NCBI GenBank assembly: GCA_036388895.1
Contig: DASVQY010000020.1
Location: 1 to 64,000, forward strand
Reading direction: 5' to 3'
DNA from: SXVE01 sp036388895
Lineage (GTDB): Bacteria > Acidobacteriota > Blastocatellia > Pyrinomonadales > Pyrinomonadaceae
Length of the DNA: 64,000 nt
A program made the translations under genes and the position numbers. Shown in pieces: positions 51,984 through 60,849 of the stretch. Below the pieces are notes generated by a model, which was given only the letters and a program-made list of their open reading frames with translations, searched no databases and was not told the DNA's origin. The first letter of the stretch is position 1. Every line of letters starts with the position of its first letter.

Positions 51984-54900
51984 TTATTTACTCGAAGTCG
52001 GTTCCGCGTAACCGTCACCCGTTTCTTCTGCATTTCCATCAGCGGCGGCTTTTTTGCGGCTTCTGAACGCGCCCGCAAATCGTTCGTAAACCGGTCGAAG
52101 ATTATTAATTTTGAAGTTTTCATAGCGATCCGCCATTCTTCTCCAAACTCTCGACTCCTGCGCGTCGTCGAAAAGAGAGTAGAAAACCGGAACCGCCAAA
52201 AGCGTGAGCAGCAGACACATCGATTGCCCGCCGACGACCAAAATACCGATTGAACGATTAGTCGCCGCGCCCGCGCCGCTGCCGACGACGAGCGGAATCA
52301 TACCGGCGACCAGAGCAATCGTCGTCATCAAAATCGGACGCAGACGGTCGCGGTTCGCTTGAATAATCGCGTCGTAGCGATTCATTCCTCGTTCTCGCAG
52401 AGTATTCGTATGATCAATCTGCAAAATCGCGTTTTTCTTGACGATGCCGAATAACAAAAGAATTCCGAGCGCTGAAAAGATATTCAAAGTCTGCCCGGCA
52501 ATCAGCGTCGAAAGCAGCGCGAACGGTATCGAAAGCGGCAGCGTGATCAGAATCGTCACCGGGTGGATAAACGACTCAAACTGCGCCGCGAGAATCAGAT
52601 ACATAAAAACGAACGAAAGCAGAAACGCCAGCATAAACGAATCGTACGCGCGCTGTAGTTCCTGCGATTGCCCTGTCACGCCGGTTCGATATTCCTGCGG
52701 CATATTCAGCGAGGCGACGTGCTGCTGCAATCGGGCGAGCGCGTCGGATTCCGAAGCATTCGGCGGCAGACTCGCCGAAATCGTTACCTGCCGCTGACGA
52801 TTCAAACGGCTGATCGAAGCCGGACTCAAGCCTTCTTCGAGACGGACGAGTTTTTCCAACCCCACCGTTCCGCCGTTTGCCGAAGCCACCGTAAAATACT
52901 GCAAACTGTCGCGCGTGCGGCGAAACGGTTCATCTGCTTGAAGTAAAACGTCGTACTGCTCCGATCCTTCCGCGAAAGTAGTCACGCGCTGACCGGCGGA
53001 AAGAATATTCAAAGCCTGCGCGACATCGCCGGCTTGCACGCCCAAATCAGCCGCTTTCGCGCGGTCAATCAGCACGCGAATTTCCGGGCTGCCGAGTTCG
53101 AGCGAACGATCCGCGTCGCGAAATGTATCGTCGGCTCTTAATTTTTCGACTAATTGATCGGAATACTCATCGAGTTTTTGAATATCGGGTCCCGCAATGT
53201 AATAACCGATGCCGGAGCCGCCGCGACCTAAACCGAGACTGCTGCCGATTGAAGACGAGCCGGAAACGTTGACGCGATAATCTTTCGATTGATATTTTTT
53301 GACGATTCCGCGCGTGCGGTTTATCAAGTCCGCCTGCGATTGTTTGCGTTCGGCAACGGTCACAAGACTGACGTTTACGTTGCCCGTATTATTCGCGCCG
53401 CCGCCCCAACCGCCGACTTGCACCAAAGTATTTTTAACGCCGGGGAGTTGCTCGCGAATGTCGCGCGCGATTCGTTCTAGAATAGACTGAGTAGCTGCAA
53501 GGCTGGTGCCCTGCGGTCCGCGCAAATTGACGCTGAAAGCCGATTCGTCTTCATCAGGCAAAAACGCCATACCGACGTATTTGTAAAGAGGATAAATTGA
53601 AACGACCGTCCCGATACAAAGCAAAACGACCGCCCAGCGAAAACGCATCGAAAGTTTCAAAAGCCAGGTATAAGTTCGGTCAATTTTGCTGTATAACCAA
53701 CTGTCTTTACTGTCGCGCGCGTTCGTTTCCTCTCCGGTTCGGTTAACCGTCGGTTCCTCGTAATGCGGCTCGGTTAGTTTGGTCGAACCGTCCTTATTCG
53801 CCTCGCCCGCGGTAAATGGCTCGACCGCTTCGCCTAAATCTTCTTCTTTATGCGGCTTAATCCAGCGCGCCGCGAGCATCGGCGTCAGCGTAAACGAAAC
53901 GATCAGAGATACGGCAATCGCCGCCGCCGAAGTCAACCCGAACGACGACATAAAACGCCCGACGATTCCGGTCATAAATCCGACCGGAATAAATACGGCG
54001 AGCAGCGAAAGCGTCGTCGCCAGAACAGCCAGACCGATTTCGCGCGTTCCTTCAATCGCCGCTTGGAACGGGTGCATTCCTTTTTCTTCGACAAAGCGGT
54101 AGATGTTTTCCAGAACGACAATCGCGTCGTCAATCACAATGCCGACCATCAGCGTCAGAGCCAGCATCGTCATTTGATTAAGTGAATATCCAAACCAGGC
54201 GATCATTGCGAAAGAAGCGATAATCGAAACCGGAATCGCCAGCGCGGAAATAATCGTTGAACGAATATTCCACAAAAACAAGAACACGACGACCGCCGCT
54301 AAGATGCCGCCGATTATCAAATGCTCTTCAATCGCGTGCAAGCTGTTTTCGATAAATTCCGATTGATCGCGCGTGACGGCGACTTTCACGTCCGGCGGCA
54401 GCGTCGGCACGATTTCCGCCATTCTTTGTTTGACGCCGCTGATTAAAGCGATGGTGTTCGAGCCGGATTGTTTGCGAATGCCGAGCGAAACCGACTGCAC
54501 GCCGTCGAGCGACGCGGCGGTTGACGGTTCGACTCCGGCATCTTCGACGCGCGCGATGTCTTTGACTTTAATCGGAAAACCGTTGCGCGTGACGATAACG
54601 ATTTCGTTAAACTCGTTAATATCGGTGATCTTGCTGAGCGTTCGCAGAGTCGTCGTTCGTGCGCCCTCGTTAACCGAACCGCCCGGCGATTCGGTATTTT
54701 GCGATCTCAATGCGTTGGCGACTTGCGTGACCGAAAGATTGTATGCTCGAAGCCGGTCAGGATTAATGTAGACTTTTATTTCTCGTTGGCGACCGCCGAA
54801 AATTTGCACTTCGCCGACGCCTTCCGCGTTTTCTATTCGCTCCTGAATTTGGTTTTGCACCAAATCCGTCAAATCAACGATGCTTCGCGGCGCGCTGATG

Positions 54901-55328
54901 GCATAGATTAAAACCGGAAACGAATCCGGGTCGGATTTTCGCACGACCGGCGGATCGGCGGTTTCCGGCAGGCGATTGATGACGCCGCTTAATTTTTGCT
55001 GAATTTCCTGATAAGCCTGATCCGGGTCTTTTTCGAGATTAAACGTGAGCGTCACGTTCGACCGACCTTGCGACGAATTCGAGCGCATTTCCTCGATGCC
55101 CGGCACCGTATTGACCGCGCCCTCGATAATATCGGTTATCTCGCTCTCGACTTGTTCGGGCGCTGCTCCGGGATTCGAGGTCGAAACCGAAACCGTCGGC
55201 AAATCTATTTTCGGAAAACGGTCAACACCGAGCGTGAAAAAACTAAAACCGCCGACAACCGTTAAAAATAAAATAATTACGGTCGCGAAAACCGGACGAT
55301 GCACACAAATTTCAGCTAACCATTGCAT
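51984..55328 (-). CDS. RND multidrug efflux transporter, AcrB/HAE1 type
   Basis: An 1114-aa inner-membrane proton/drug antiporter with 12 membrane segments and two large periplasmic loops. The proton-relay Asp pair is visible in MVGIVIDDAIVVLENIYRF (segment 4, about 400). The start FATVIILFLTVVGGFSFFTLGVDRFPKIDLPTVSVS-type sequence (core GVDRFPKIDLP) and the second half FVFMYLILAAQFESFIHP are diagnostic of HAE1. A hydrophilic insert of about 60 residues (about 495-555; GEAVEPFTAGEANKDG) before segment 7 is longer than usual. It forms a three-gene operon with the adaptor and TolC protein. Confidence 0.96.
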   Translation of the reverse strand: MQWLAEICVHRPVFATVIILFLTVVGGFSFFTLGVDRFPKIDLPTVSVSTSNPGAAPEQVESEITDIIEGAVNTVPGIEEMRSNSSQGRSNVTLTFNLEKDPDQAYQEIQQKLSGVINRLPETADPPVVRKSDPDSFPVLIYAISAPRSIVDLTDLVQNQIQERIENAEGVGEVQIFGGRQREIKVYINPDRLRAYNLSVTQVANALRSQNTESPGGSVNEGARTTTLRTLSKITDINEFNEIVIVTRNGFPIKVKDIARVEDAGVEPSTAASLDGVQSVSLGIRKQSGSNTIALISGVKQRMAEIVPTLPPDVKVAVTRDQSEFIENSLHAIEEHLIIGGILAAVVVFLFLWNIRSTIISALAIPVSIIASFAMIAWFGYSLNQMTMLALTLMVGIVIDDAIVVLENIYRFVEEKGMHPFQAAIEGTREIGLAVLATTLSLLAVFIPVGFMTGIVGRFMSSFGLTSAAAIAVSLIVSFTLTPMLAARWIKPHKEEDLGEAVEPFTAGEANKDGSTKLTEPHYEEPTVNRTGEETNARDSKDSWLYSKIDRTYTWLLKLSMRFRWAVVLLCIGTVVSIYPLYKYVGMAFLPDEDESAFSVNLRGPQGTSLAATQSILERIARDIREQLPGVKNTLVQVGGWGGGANNTGNVNVSLVTVAERKQSQADLINRTRGIVKKYQSKDYRVNVSGSSSIGSSLGLGRGGSGIGYYIAGPDIQKLDEYSDQLVEKLRADDTFRDADRSLELGSPEIRVLIDRAKAADLGVQAGDVAQALNILSAGQRVTTFAEGSEQYDVLLQADEPFRRTRDSLQYFTVASANGGTVGLEKLVRLEEGLSPASISRLNRQRQVTISASLPPNASESDALARLQQHVASLNMPQEYRTGVTGQSQELQRAYDSFMLAFLLSFVFMYLILAAQFESFIHPVTILITLPLSIPFALLSTLIAGQTLNIFSALGILLLFGIVKKNAILQIDHTNTLRERGMNRYDAIIQANRDRLRPILMTTIALVAGMIPLVVGSGAGAATNRSIGILVVGGQSMCLLLTLLAVPVFYSLFDDAQESRVWRRMADRYENFKINNLRPVYERFAGAFRSRKKAAADGNAEETGDGYAEPTSSK

Positions 55329-55338
55329 ATAAACCTTC

Positions 55339-55421
55339 GGTTTGTTTTTTGTTTTTTGTTTTTAGTCGTTGGAAAAATGCTGAGTACAACCCAAAGACAA
55401 AAACCAAAGACCCAAAAACAT
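55339..55421. repeat. inverted heptamer-like repeat between adaptor and pump genes
   Basis: The left arm GTTTTTT, GTTTTTT, GTTTTTAG and the right arm CCAAAGA, CAAAAA, CCAAAGA, CCCAAAA are opposite in orientation, close in sequence to the array at 14527. They fill most of the spacer between the two genes of the operon. Confidence 0.7.
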
Positions 55422-55430
55422 AATTAAAAA

Positions 55431-56762
55431 TTAAAATTGAACTTTCGCTCCTTCGTAAAGCTGCGCCAGATTGCTTGTTGCAATTGTCTCATCCGCATTC
55501 ACGCCGTTGAGAATCTGCACCATATCGCCTTCTTCGGTGCCGAGCTGAACGACGCGCAGTTTTGCAATACCATCCTGAATGACAAAAACTCTGTACGATT
55601 GCGTGCTTTCGTCTCTATAAACGGCGGTTTTCGGCACGAAAATGCCTGCATTTCCGCCTTGTTTTGTGATTCTCGCGGCGGCGAACATTCCCGAACGCAG
55701 CGCATTATCGCCGTTTTCAATCGAGGCTTCGACGGTCGCCGCGCGCGAAGTCGGATCGAGCGCCGGATTTACTGCCGTGACCGTTCCGCCGAATTTTCGG
55801 TCTTTATAAGCGTCAACTTCGATTGATACGCCGCGCCCGATTGTAATAAACGGCACGTCCGCCTCGGCGACCTGTATCTGAATTTTGATCGGATTCGTCC
55901 GCAGAATCGTCGCAACCGGCGTGGACGTAGTGACGAATTCGCCGACGGCGACCGGGCGGCTGCTGATAAATCCGGCGAACGGCGCGCGAACTACCGTATC
56001 GGTGATAGCTTGCTCCGCCAATCCGATTTGCGTGCGAGCCGATTCGACCGCCGCCTGCGCGCTTTTAATTGCCTGGTTACTTTGTCGCGCCGTATTCATT
56101 GCCGCTTCCTGCTGCTGGCGGGCGCTGTTGACGCGCGCGCGCGCCGTATCGCGCTGCGTGCGGTAAGTTTCGTAAGCGACCATCGAAACGTCGCCGGTTT
56201 CGACCAAGCCGCGATAACGCTTTTCGTTGGCTTCAGCTTGTCGAAGCTCGGCAAGCGCTTGTTCGTAGTTGGCATTGGCGGCGCGAACTTCGGGTATCGT
56301 CGAAGCGTCGAAACTTCCGTTCGGTGAAAGCCCCAAACGAGCTTCGGCTTGGCGGACGCCGGCGATCGCCTGCGTGACATTCGCCTGTGCCTGTGCGAGC
56401 TGCAGCCGCGCGTCTCTTTCGTCAAGTTTGGCGATTAATGCTCCCTGTCCGACAAAATCGCCGACATCCGTCATCACGTTGACGACTTTTCCGGCGGCGC
56501 GCGGCGCCACATTGGAAGTTTCCGAGGCAATGAGGCTTCCCGTGGCTTGGATAAAAGCGGGAACTTCGCGGGAAATTGATTTGCCGACGGTTATCGAAAT
56601 CGGCGCTTCGGCGTTTTCGGCATTGGCGTTTCGGTTTCCGCGCGGCTCATTTTCGGCGCGCGAACCGCTGCACGAAAGTGACAATAAAAAAAGTGAAAAA
56701 ACAGCCGCCGCGAGCAGTAATTTAAGATAGAGTTTCTGCCTGAATAAAAAAGAAAGCCGCAT
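55431..56762 (-). CDS. RND efflux membrane-fusion (adaptor) protein, AcrA type
   Basis: A 443-aa periplasmic lipoprotein adaptor. I start at ATG 56762 (MRLSFLFRQKLYLKLL), giving a signal with lipobox LLSLSCSGS (Cys about 31). Barrel-sandwich hybrid parts are GKVVNVMTDVGDFVGQGALI and VRAPFAGFISSRPVAVGEFV. The alpha-hairpin lies between them (about 110-230). The beta-barrel has IEVDAYKDRKFGGTVTAVNP. It joins the AcrB-like pump to the TolC-like channel and is the first gene of the operon. A start 33 bases upstream is possible. Confidence 0.93.
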   Translation of the reverse strand: MRLSFLFRQKLYLKLLLAAAVFSLFLLSLSCSGSRAENEPRGNRNANAENAEAPISITVGKSISREVPAFIQATGSLIASETSNVAPRAAGKVVNVMTDVGDFVGQGALIAKLDERDARLQLAQAQANVTQAIAGVRQAEARLGLSPNGSFDASTIPEVRAANANYEQALAELRQAEANEKRYRGLVETGDVSMVAYETYRTQRDTARARVNSARQQQEAAMNTARQSNQAIKSAQAAVESARTQIGLAEQAITDTVVRAPFAGFISSRPVAVGEFVTTSTPVATILRTNPIKIQIQVAEADVPFITIGRGVSIEVDAYKDRKFGGTVTAVNPALDPTSRAATVEASIENGDNALRSGMFAAARITKQGGNAGIFVPKTAVYRDESTQSYRVFVIQDGIAKLRVVQLGTEEGDMVQILNGVNADETIATSNLAQLYEGAKVQF

Positions 56763-56974
56763 AAAGTTTCGTTTAAGATGTTGATTGTATAACAATTAGT
56801 TTTACCAATTAGAATTTCATATGTAAATTTTTGTAAACATACAGAACCAACTTATCTTTTCGCAGGCTCGAAATTTGGTCTCGTTTCTTTTGTTTCAATC
56901 TCAACTGCTTGCGTAAAATGTCTGGTAAGATTATAAATATTGAAATAAATAAGAATTCGAGAGGTTGAAATTTT

Positions 56975-57295
56975 ATGCAGGAGATTACTGCTACGGAACT
57001 CAAAAATTTGATGGATTCGAGCAAAAACGTGCAATTGATTGACGTGCGCCAGCCGGACGAGCACGCTTTCGCGCGCATCAATGGCGCGAAGCTGATTCCG
57101 CTCGGCGATGTCGTAAAAAGAATGGACGAATTAGATCCTAACCGCGAAGCAATCATTCACTGCAAAGCCGGCGGTCGCAGCGCAAAAGCCATCGAAGCGC
57201 TGCAAAAAGCCGGATACACCGGCGAATTAAAAAATTTAAGAGGCGGCATCACCGCCTGGTCGAACGAAGTTGATCCGAAAGTTCCGAAATATTAA
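56975..57295 (+). CDS. rhodanese-like sulfurtransferase
   Basis: A 106-aa single-domain rhodanese. NVQLIDVRQPDEHAFARINGA is the first conserved block (core LIDVRQPDEHAF, about 18-29); the catalytic Cys is in IIHCKAGGRSAKAI (Cys about 66), and the loop GGRS binds the persulfide. The end LRGGITAWSNEVDP is typical. It moves sulfane sulfur to an acceptor in the cytoplasm. The ribosome binding site is GAGAGG, 10 bases upstream. Confidence 0.93.
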   Translation: MQEITATELKNLMDSSKNVQLIDVRQPDEHAFARINGAKLIPLGDVVKRMDELDPNREAIIHCKAGGRSAKAIEALQKAGYTGELKNLRGGITAWSNEVDPKVPKY

Positions 57296-57318
57296 AAAGA
57301 AATATTTAAAAAAGGAGA

Positions 57319-57378
57319 ACGATAATGGATAATAAAAATCTTTAGTCTTTAATATTACCCGTTATCCGTTTTCCGTTA
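57319..57378. repeat. inverted heptamer-type repeat overlapping the end of the 2Fe-2S gene
   Basis: The left arm GATAATG, GATAATA and the right arm GTTATCC, GTTTTCC, GTTAATT are opposite in orientation. The right arm lies inside the last dozen codons of the minus-strand gene 57342-57662 and encodes its INGKRITGNI tail. Confidence 0.7.
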
Positions 57379-57662
57379 ATTTTAATTTCCCTGCTCATTC
57401 GTGTAATTTTCATTCCTTCTTCGACAATTGTGCGGCAAGCAAGTACGGATTTTTCCTTTTCTTCGTTTTCCAGCCAAACGCGGCAATTCAAACAATCGCC
57501 GTTCCAGCAAAAATCGCCGAACGAGATCGTTTCCACCGAAAGAAACTGGAAACATCGAAGCAAACTGTTGTTTTCCGGCACTTTTTGCATTTCGCCGCAA
57601 ATGGCAATTTCGACATATTTGTCGAACGGCTCGAAAATGTCTTTATAGTCTTCGATATTCAT
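57342..57662 (-). CDS. 2Fe-2S ferredoxin-like protein
   Basis: A 106-aa protein with the cluster-binding Cys pattern of plant-type ferredoxin folds: CWNGDCLNC (three Cys, about 53-61) and LACRTIVEEGMKI (fourth Cys about 76), with an earlier Cys near 37. Such proteins carry electrons or serve as small subunits. The last 12 residues come from repeat DNA, and the protein's conserved part ends before them. It converges on the rhodanese gene. Confidence 0.78.
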   Translation of the reverse strand: MNIEDYKDIFEPFDKYVEIAICGEMQKVPENNSLLRCFQFLSVETISFGDFCWNGDCLNCRVWLENEEKEKSVLACRTIVEEGMKITRMSREIKINGKRITGNIKD

Positions 57663-57836
57663 TTTTTACTTTTTCTTACATTTTCAGCTTTTTTGAAAGC
57701 GCGAAAAGCTATAGTAAAAATACTTTATTTGATCGAAATTAGCATTATCCATACGGCTTAATTACTTGAAGATTAACTTTTTGCGAAAATCAATTTAGTT
57801 GATAAACTAATTTTTGTTAGGAGGTTTTTTATAAAA

Positions 57837-58058
57837 ATGTCTCTGGTAATGTACAGCAAACCGGGCTGTCCGTATTGCAAAAAAGCCCGCGATTATTACA
57901 CGGAAAACAATATAAGTTTCGTCGAGTACGACGCGCAGAACGACAAGCGGCGGCAAAAGGAAATGCTTGAATACTCGGGCGGCGATTTAGTCGTTCCGTG
58001 TATCGTTGAAAACGGCGAGTACGTTCAATCGGGCTGGGGAAACCCACCGCGCGGCTGA
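57837..58058 (+). CDS. glutaredoxin-like protein
   Basis: A 73-aa thioredoxin-fold protein with the redox motif YSKPGCPYCKKARDYY (Cys about 11 and 14) and a cis-Pro site in GGDLVVPCIVENGEY (about 47-61). The ending GWGNPPRG departs from standard glutaredoxin and resembles the family called UXX-star (seleno)glutaredoxin, some members of which carry Sec at the first Cys. Here both are Cys. The ribosome binding site AGGAGG is strong. Confidence 0.85.
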   Translation: MSLVMYSKPGCPYCKKARDYYTENNISFVEYDAQNDKRRQKEMLEYSGGDLVVPCIVENGEYVQSGWGNPPRG

Positions 58059-58075
58059 ACGATCACTCTTGATTA

Positions 58076-58092
58076 GTCGGCAGTTTGCCGGC
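58076..58092 (+). terminator. terminator after the glutaredoxin gene
   Basis: A 7-bp stem with one wobble (GTCGGCA / TGCCGGC) and a three-base loop, followed by ATTTTATTTT. Confidence 0.75.
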
Positions 58093-58093
58093 A

Positions 58094-58236
58094 TTTTATT
58101 TTGGATTTTAGATTTTGGATTACGGATTGGAAAATAATAGCCTCCGCCCGGCTTTACCTAATTCATTTTTCGTTCTAAGATTGCATTTTGATTTTTTCGG
58201 CAATCCAAAATCCGAAATCCGAAATCTAAAATCAAC
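58094..58236. repeat. inverted heptamer arrays (TTTTGGA / AATCCGA) upstream of the kinase
   Basis: The left arm has TTTTGGA, TTTTAGA, TTTTGGA, TTACGGA (about 58098-58130). The right arm has AATCCAA, AATCCGA, AATCCGA, AATCTAA, AATCAAC (58202-58236). The two can pair for about 35 bp around a 70-base loop. The right arm ends two bases before the kinase ATG, so translation must start in or next to this structure. Confidence 0.88.
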
Positions 58237-58238
58237 AT

Positions 58239-60668
58239 ATGGTTGGTTCTCAAATTAACCAGTACAAAATCCTCGAAAAACTCGGCGCGGGTGGACAAGG
58301 AACCGTTTACAAAGCCCTCGATACGAAGCTGAACCGCACGGTCGTCATCAAGGTTCTGCCGCCGGAGCTGACCGCCAAAACCGCCAACTTCAAACGCTTT
58401 GAACGCGAAGCCCAGCTTTGCTCCCAGCTCGATCACCCGAACATCTGCACGATTTACGATTTTCACGAAGCGAACGGAATTTTTTACATAGCGATGCAGT
58501 ATATTGACGGCAAAAACGTCCGTCAGCTCGTCGCCGGTCGCCCGCTCGAATTGCGAAGCGCTCTTTCTATCGCCGTGCAGGTTTGCGACGCGCTCGCCTA
58601 CACGCACTCGCGCGGCATTATTCATCGCGACATTAAAGCGGGAAACATAATGGTCAACGAAGCCGGACAAGCGAAAATTCTCGATTTCGGTCTGGCGAAA
58701 CTGATGCTGAATGAGCCGGAAGATTTCCCGCGAGGCGTTGACCGCGCGGAGTTGACCGAAGTTGGAATTCCATATGGCACGGCGACTTATGCCGCTCCCG
58801 AACAAGCCAAAGGCGAACGCGCCGACCACCGCGCCGACATTTTTTCGACCGGCGTTTTACTTTACGAAATGCTCACCGGGATTTGGGCTTTTCAAGGAAA
58901 AACCGTGATTGACGTGCGCCATCAAGTGCTGCACGGAAAACCGAAGCCGCTGGCGGAAATGCGCTCTGAACCGCTTCCGCCGCTGCTACAGCAAATTATA
59001 GACAAAGCATTAGCAAAGGAACCGAAAGATCGTTACCAGCAAATCGTCAAAATGCGCGACGAGCTGCGCGCGGTTCTGCAGGATATTTCAGGTATGCCGA
59101 TTATTCAGGGCGATACTTACGCGCCCCGCCACATCGAAACGAATGTTATGAAACGCGCCTGGGGCTGGATCACGGGCAAAACCGGCTCGGAAAGCACGTT
59201 CGGACGCACGCCGTCAGTTTCCAACCCGCCGTCGTTTACGCCCGAAAACACTTTAACGGCGACCGGGCAGGAAAAGAAAATCGTTTCGATTCTTCCGTTT
59301 AAGAATTTAAGTCACGACCCGAATTCCAACTTTTACGAATTCGCTCTCGCCGATGCCGTTATTACCGAGCTCGCTCAATTAAAATCTTTAATCGTTCGTC
59401 CGAGTTCTGTTATCGCCAAGTATCAAGGCACCGAAGTCGATCCGCGCGAAGCCGGGCAGGAACTTCGTTCAAACGCCGTTTTATCAGCCGGTTTTATTCG
59501 CTCCGGCGACAGAATGCGCGTTACGGCTCAGCTTCTCGACGTGTTGAACGGCGAAATTTTATGGAGCGACCGGATTGATGCGGAAAGCGGCGACATTCTA
59601 ATTCTACAAGACACAATCGCCCAGCAAATTTTAGAAGGCTTGCGGCTCGAGCTTTCCGAGAAAGAACAACAGCGACTCGGTCGCCGTCCGACGGAAAACG
59701 CCGAGGCTTACGAAGAATATCTGCGCGGACGCGACAATTTCGGACGCTTTATTTTCCGCACGCTGAAGGTCGAGGATTGCGATGCCGCCATTGCAAACTT
59801 CAAACACGCCATCGAGCTCGACCCGCATTTCGCGCTTGCCTACAGCGGTTTGGGCGCTTGCTATGCTAACCGTTTTTTCAAAGGCTTGGGCGAACCCGAA
59901 GATTACACCTATGCCGAAGCAGCTTTTTCCAAAGCCTTTTTCTACGACCCGAATGTAACCGAAGCGCGCGTTTTGATGGTGATGATTTATATGGCGCGCG
60001 GCGAAAAGCGAAAAGCGCGGGCAGAAATCGAACAACTCCAAAAACAGTTTCCGAACGAAGCGCCGCTTTATTTCGTCAAAGGCGTGATGCACCGGCTCGA
60101 CGGCGAATACAACGAATCGCTGCGTAGTTTTGAAAAACTCGTTCGGCTCGATCCGGCGGCGCGCGTCGTTTCCGCGTACAATCGCGCTCGCATCTTTCTG
60201 TATCGCGGCGATTACGAAAAAGCTCTCGAAGAACTCGAAAAGGGCGCGAAATACGAACCGAATCACCCGATGCTGAGAATCTTCCGTTCGGGCGTTTATT
60301 ATTATCAAGGAAAAAAAGACGAAGCCATCCGTATGATCGAGGAAGTTCTCGAACAAAATCCGCAGATGGACGGTATTCGACCGCTTTACGCAATGTACCT
60401 CGCCGGAGCGGGCAGAACCGAACAAGCGCGAGCGCAGATTTCCGACGAAGCCCTGAAACTCTGTCGTTCCGATCACGATATGGCTTACTGGGCTGGTTCG
60501 ACTTACGCGCTTTTAGGCGATAAGGATTTAGCATTCAAATGGCTCAACCGCGCCGTCAAGTTAGGCAACGAAAACAAGCCGCGTTATGAAACCGACGTAA
60601 ATCTCGACCCGCTTCGCGACGATCCGCGCTTTGCAGAATTGTTGGACAAAATGGGCGAAAATCATTAA
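58239..60668 (+). CDS. Ser/Thr protein kinase fused to TolB-like and TPR domains
   Basis: An 809-aa Hanks-type kinase. Kinase domain, about residues 8-285: glycine loop LGAGGQGTVY, Lys38 in VVIKVL, catalytic HRDIKAGN (Asp131), DFGLAK (Asp149), YAAPEQA. No membrane segment is seen. Next comes a TolB/FlgO-like domain (about 345-480: VSILPFKNLSHDPNSNFYEF; ADAVITELAQLKSLIVRPSS; AQLLDVLNGEILWS), a combination common in acidobacterial kinases. The last 330 residues are TPR repeats (YSGLGACYANRFFKG; GVMHRLDGEYNESLRSFEKL), which bind partner proteins. The substrates are unknown. Confidence 0.94.
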   Translation: MVGSQINQYKILEKLGAGGQGTVYKALDTKLNRTVVIKVLPPELTAKTANFKRFEREAQLCSQLDHPNICTIYDFHEANGIFYIAMQYIDGKNVRQLVAGRPLELRSALSIAVQVCDALAYTHSRGIIHRDIKAGNIMVNEAGQAKILDFGLAKLMLNEPEDFPRGVDRAELTEVGIPYGTATYAAPEQAKGERADHRADIFSTGVLLYEMLTGIWAFQGKTVIDVRHQVLHGKPKPLAEMRSEPLPPLLQQIIDKALAKEPKDRYQQIVKMRDELRAVLQDISGMPIIQGDTYAPRHIETNVMKRAWGWITGKTGSESTFGRTPSVSNPPSFTPENTLTATGQEKKIVSILPFKNLSHDPNSNFYEFALADAVITELAQLKSLIVRPSSVIAKYQGTEVDPREAGQELRSNAVLSAGFIRSGDRMRVTAQLLDVLNGEILWSDRIDAESGDILILQDTIAQQILEGLRLELSEKEQQRLGRRPTENAEAYEEYLRGRDNFGRFIFRTLKVEDCDAAIANFKHAIELDPHFALAYSGLGACYANRFFKGLGEPEDYTYAEAAFSKAFFYDPNVTEARVLMVMIYMARGEKRKARAEIEQLQKQFPNEAPLYFVKGVMHRLDGEYNESLRSFEKLVRLDPAARVVSAYNRARIFLYRGDYEKALEELEKGAKYEPNHPMLRIFRSGVYYYQGKKDEAIRMIEEVLEQNPQMDGIRPLYAMYLAGAGRTEQARAQISDEALKLCRSDHDMAYWAGSTYALLGDKDLAFKWLNRAVKLGNENKPRYETDVNLDPLRDDPRFAELLDKMGENH

Positions 60669-60723
60669 TTTTCGCTTTTTCCAAAACTTTCCTTTTATTA
60701 GCAATTTACTGCTATTGTTAAAT

Positions 60724-60764
60724 TAACGACAAAAGAATGAAAGATAATCATTCTTTTGTCGTTA
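60724..60764. terminator. perfect 17-bp hairpin
   Basis: TAACGACAAAAGAATGA and its exact complement (60748-60764) pair around a 7-base loop. It is 56 bases after the kinase stop codon and before the glycosyltransferase. The T run after it is broken; a terminator or a processed RNA end is likely. Confidence 0.65.
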
Positions 60765-60849
60765 GCTGTTAACTTTATTAGTCATTACATTCACTTTTTA
60801 ATGACTCTGCATTTTGTCTTTGCAGCCCAATTCCCGAAAGGATCAGCGG

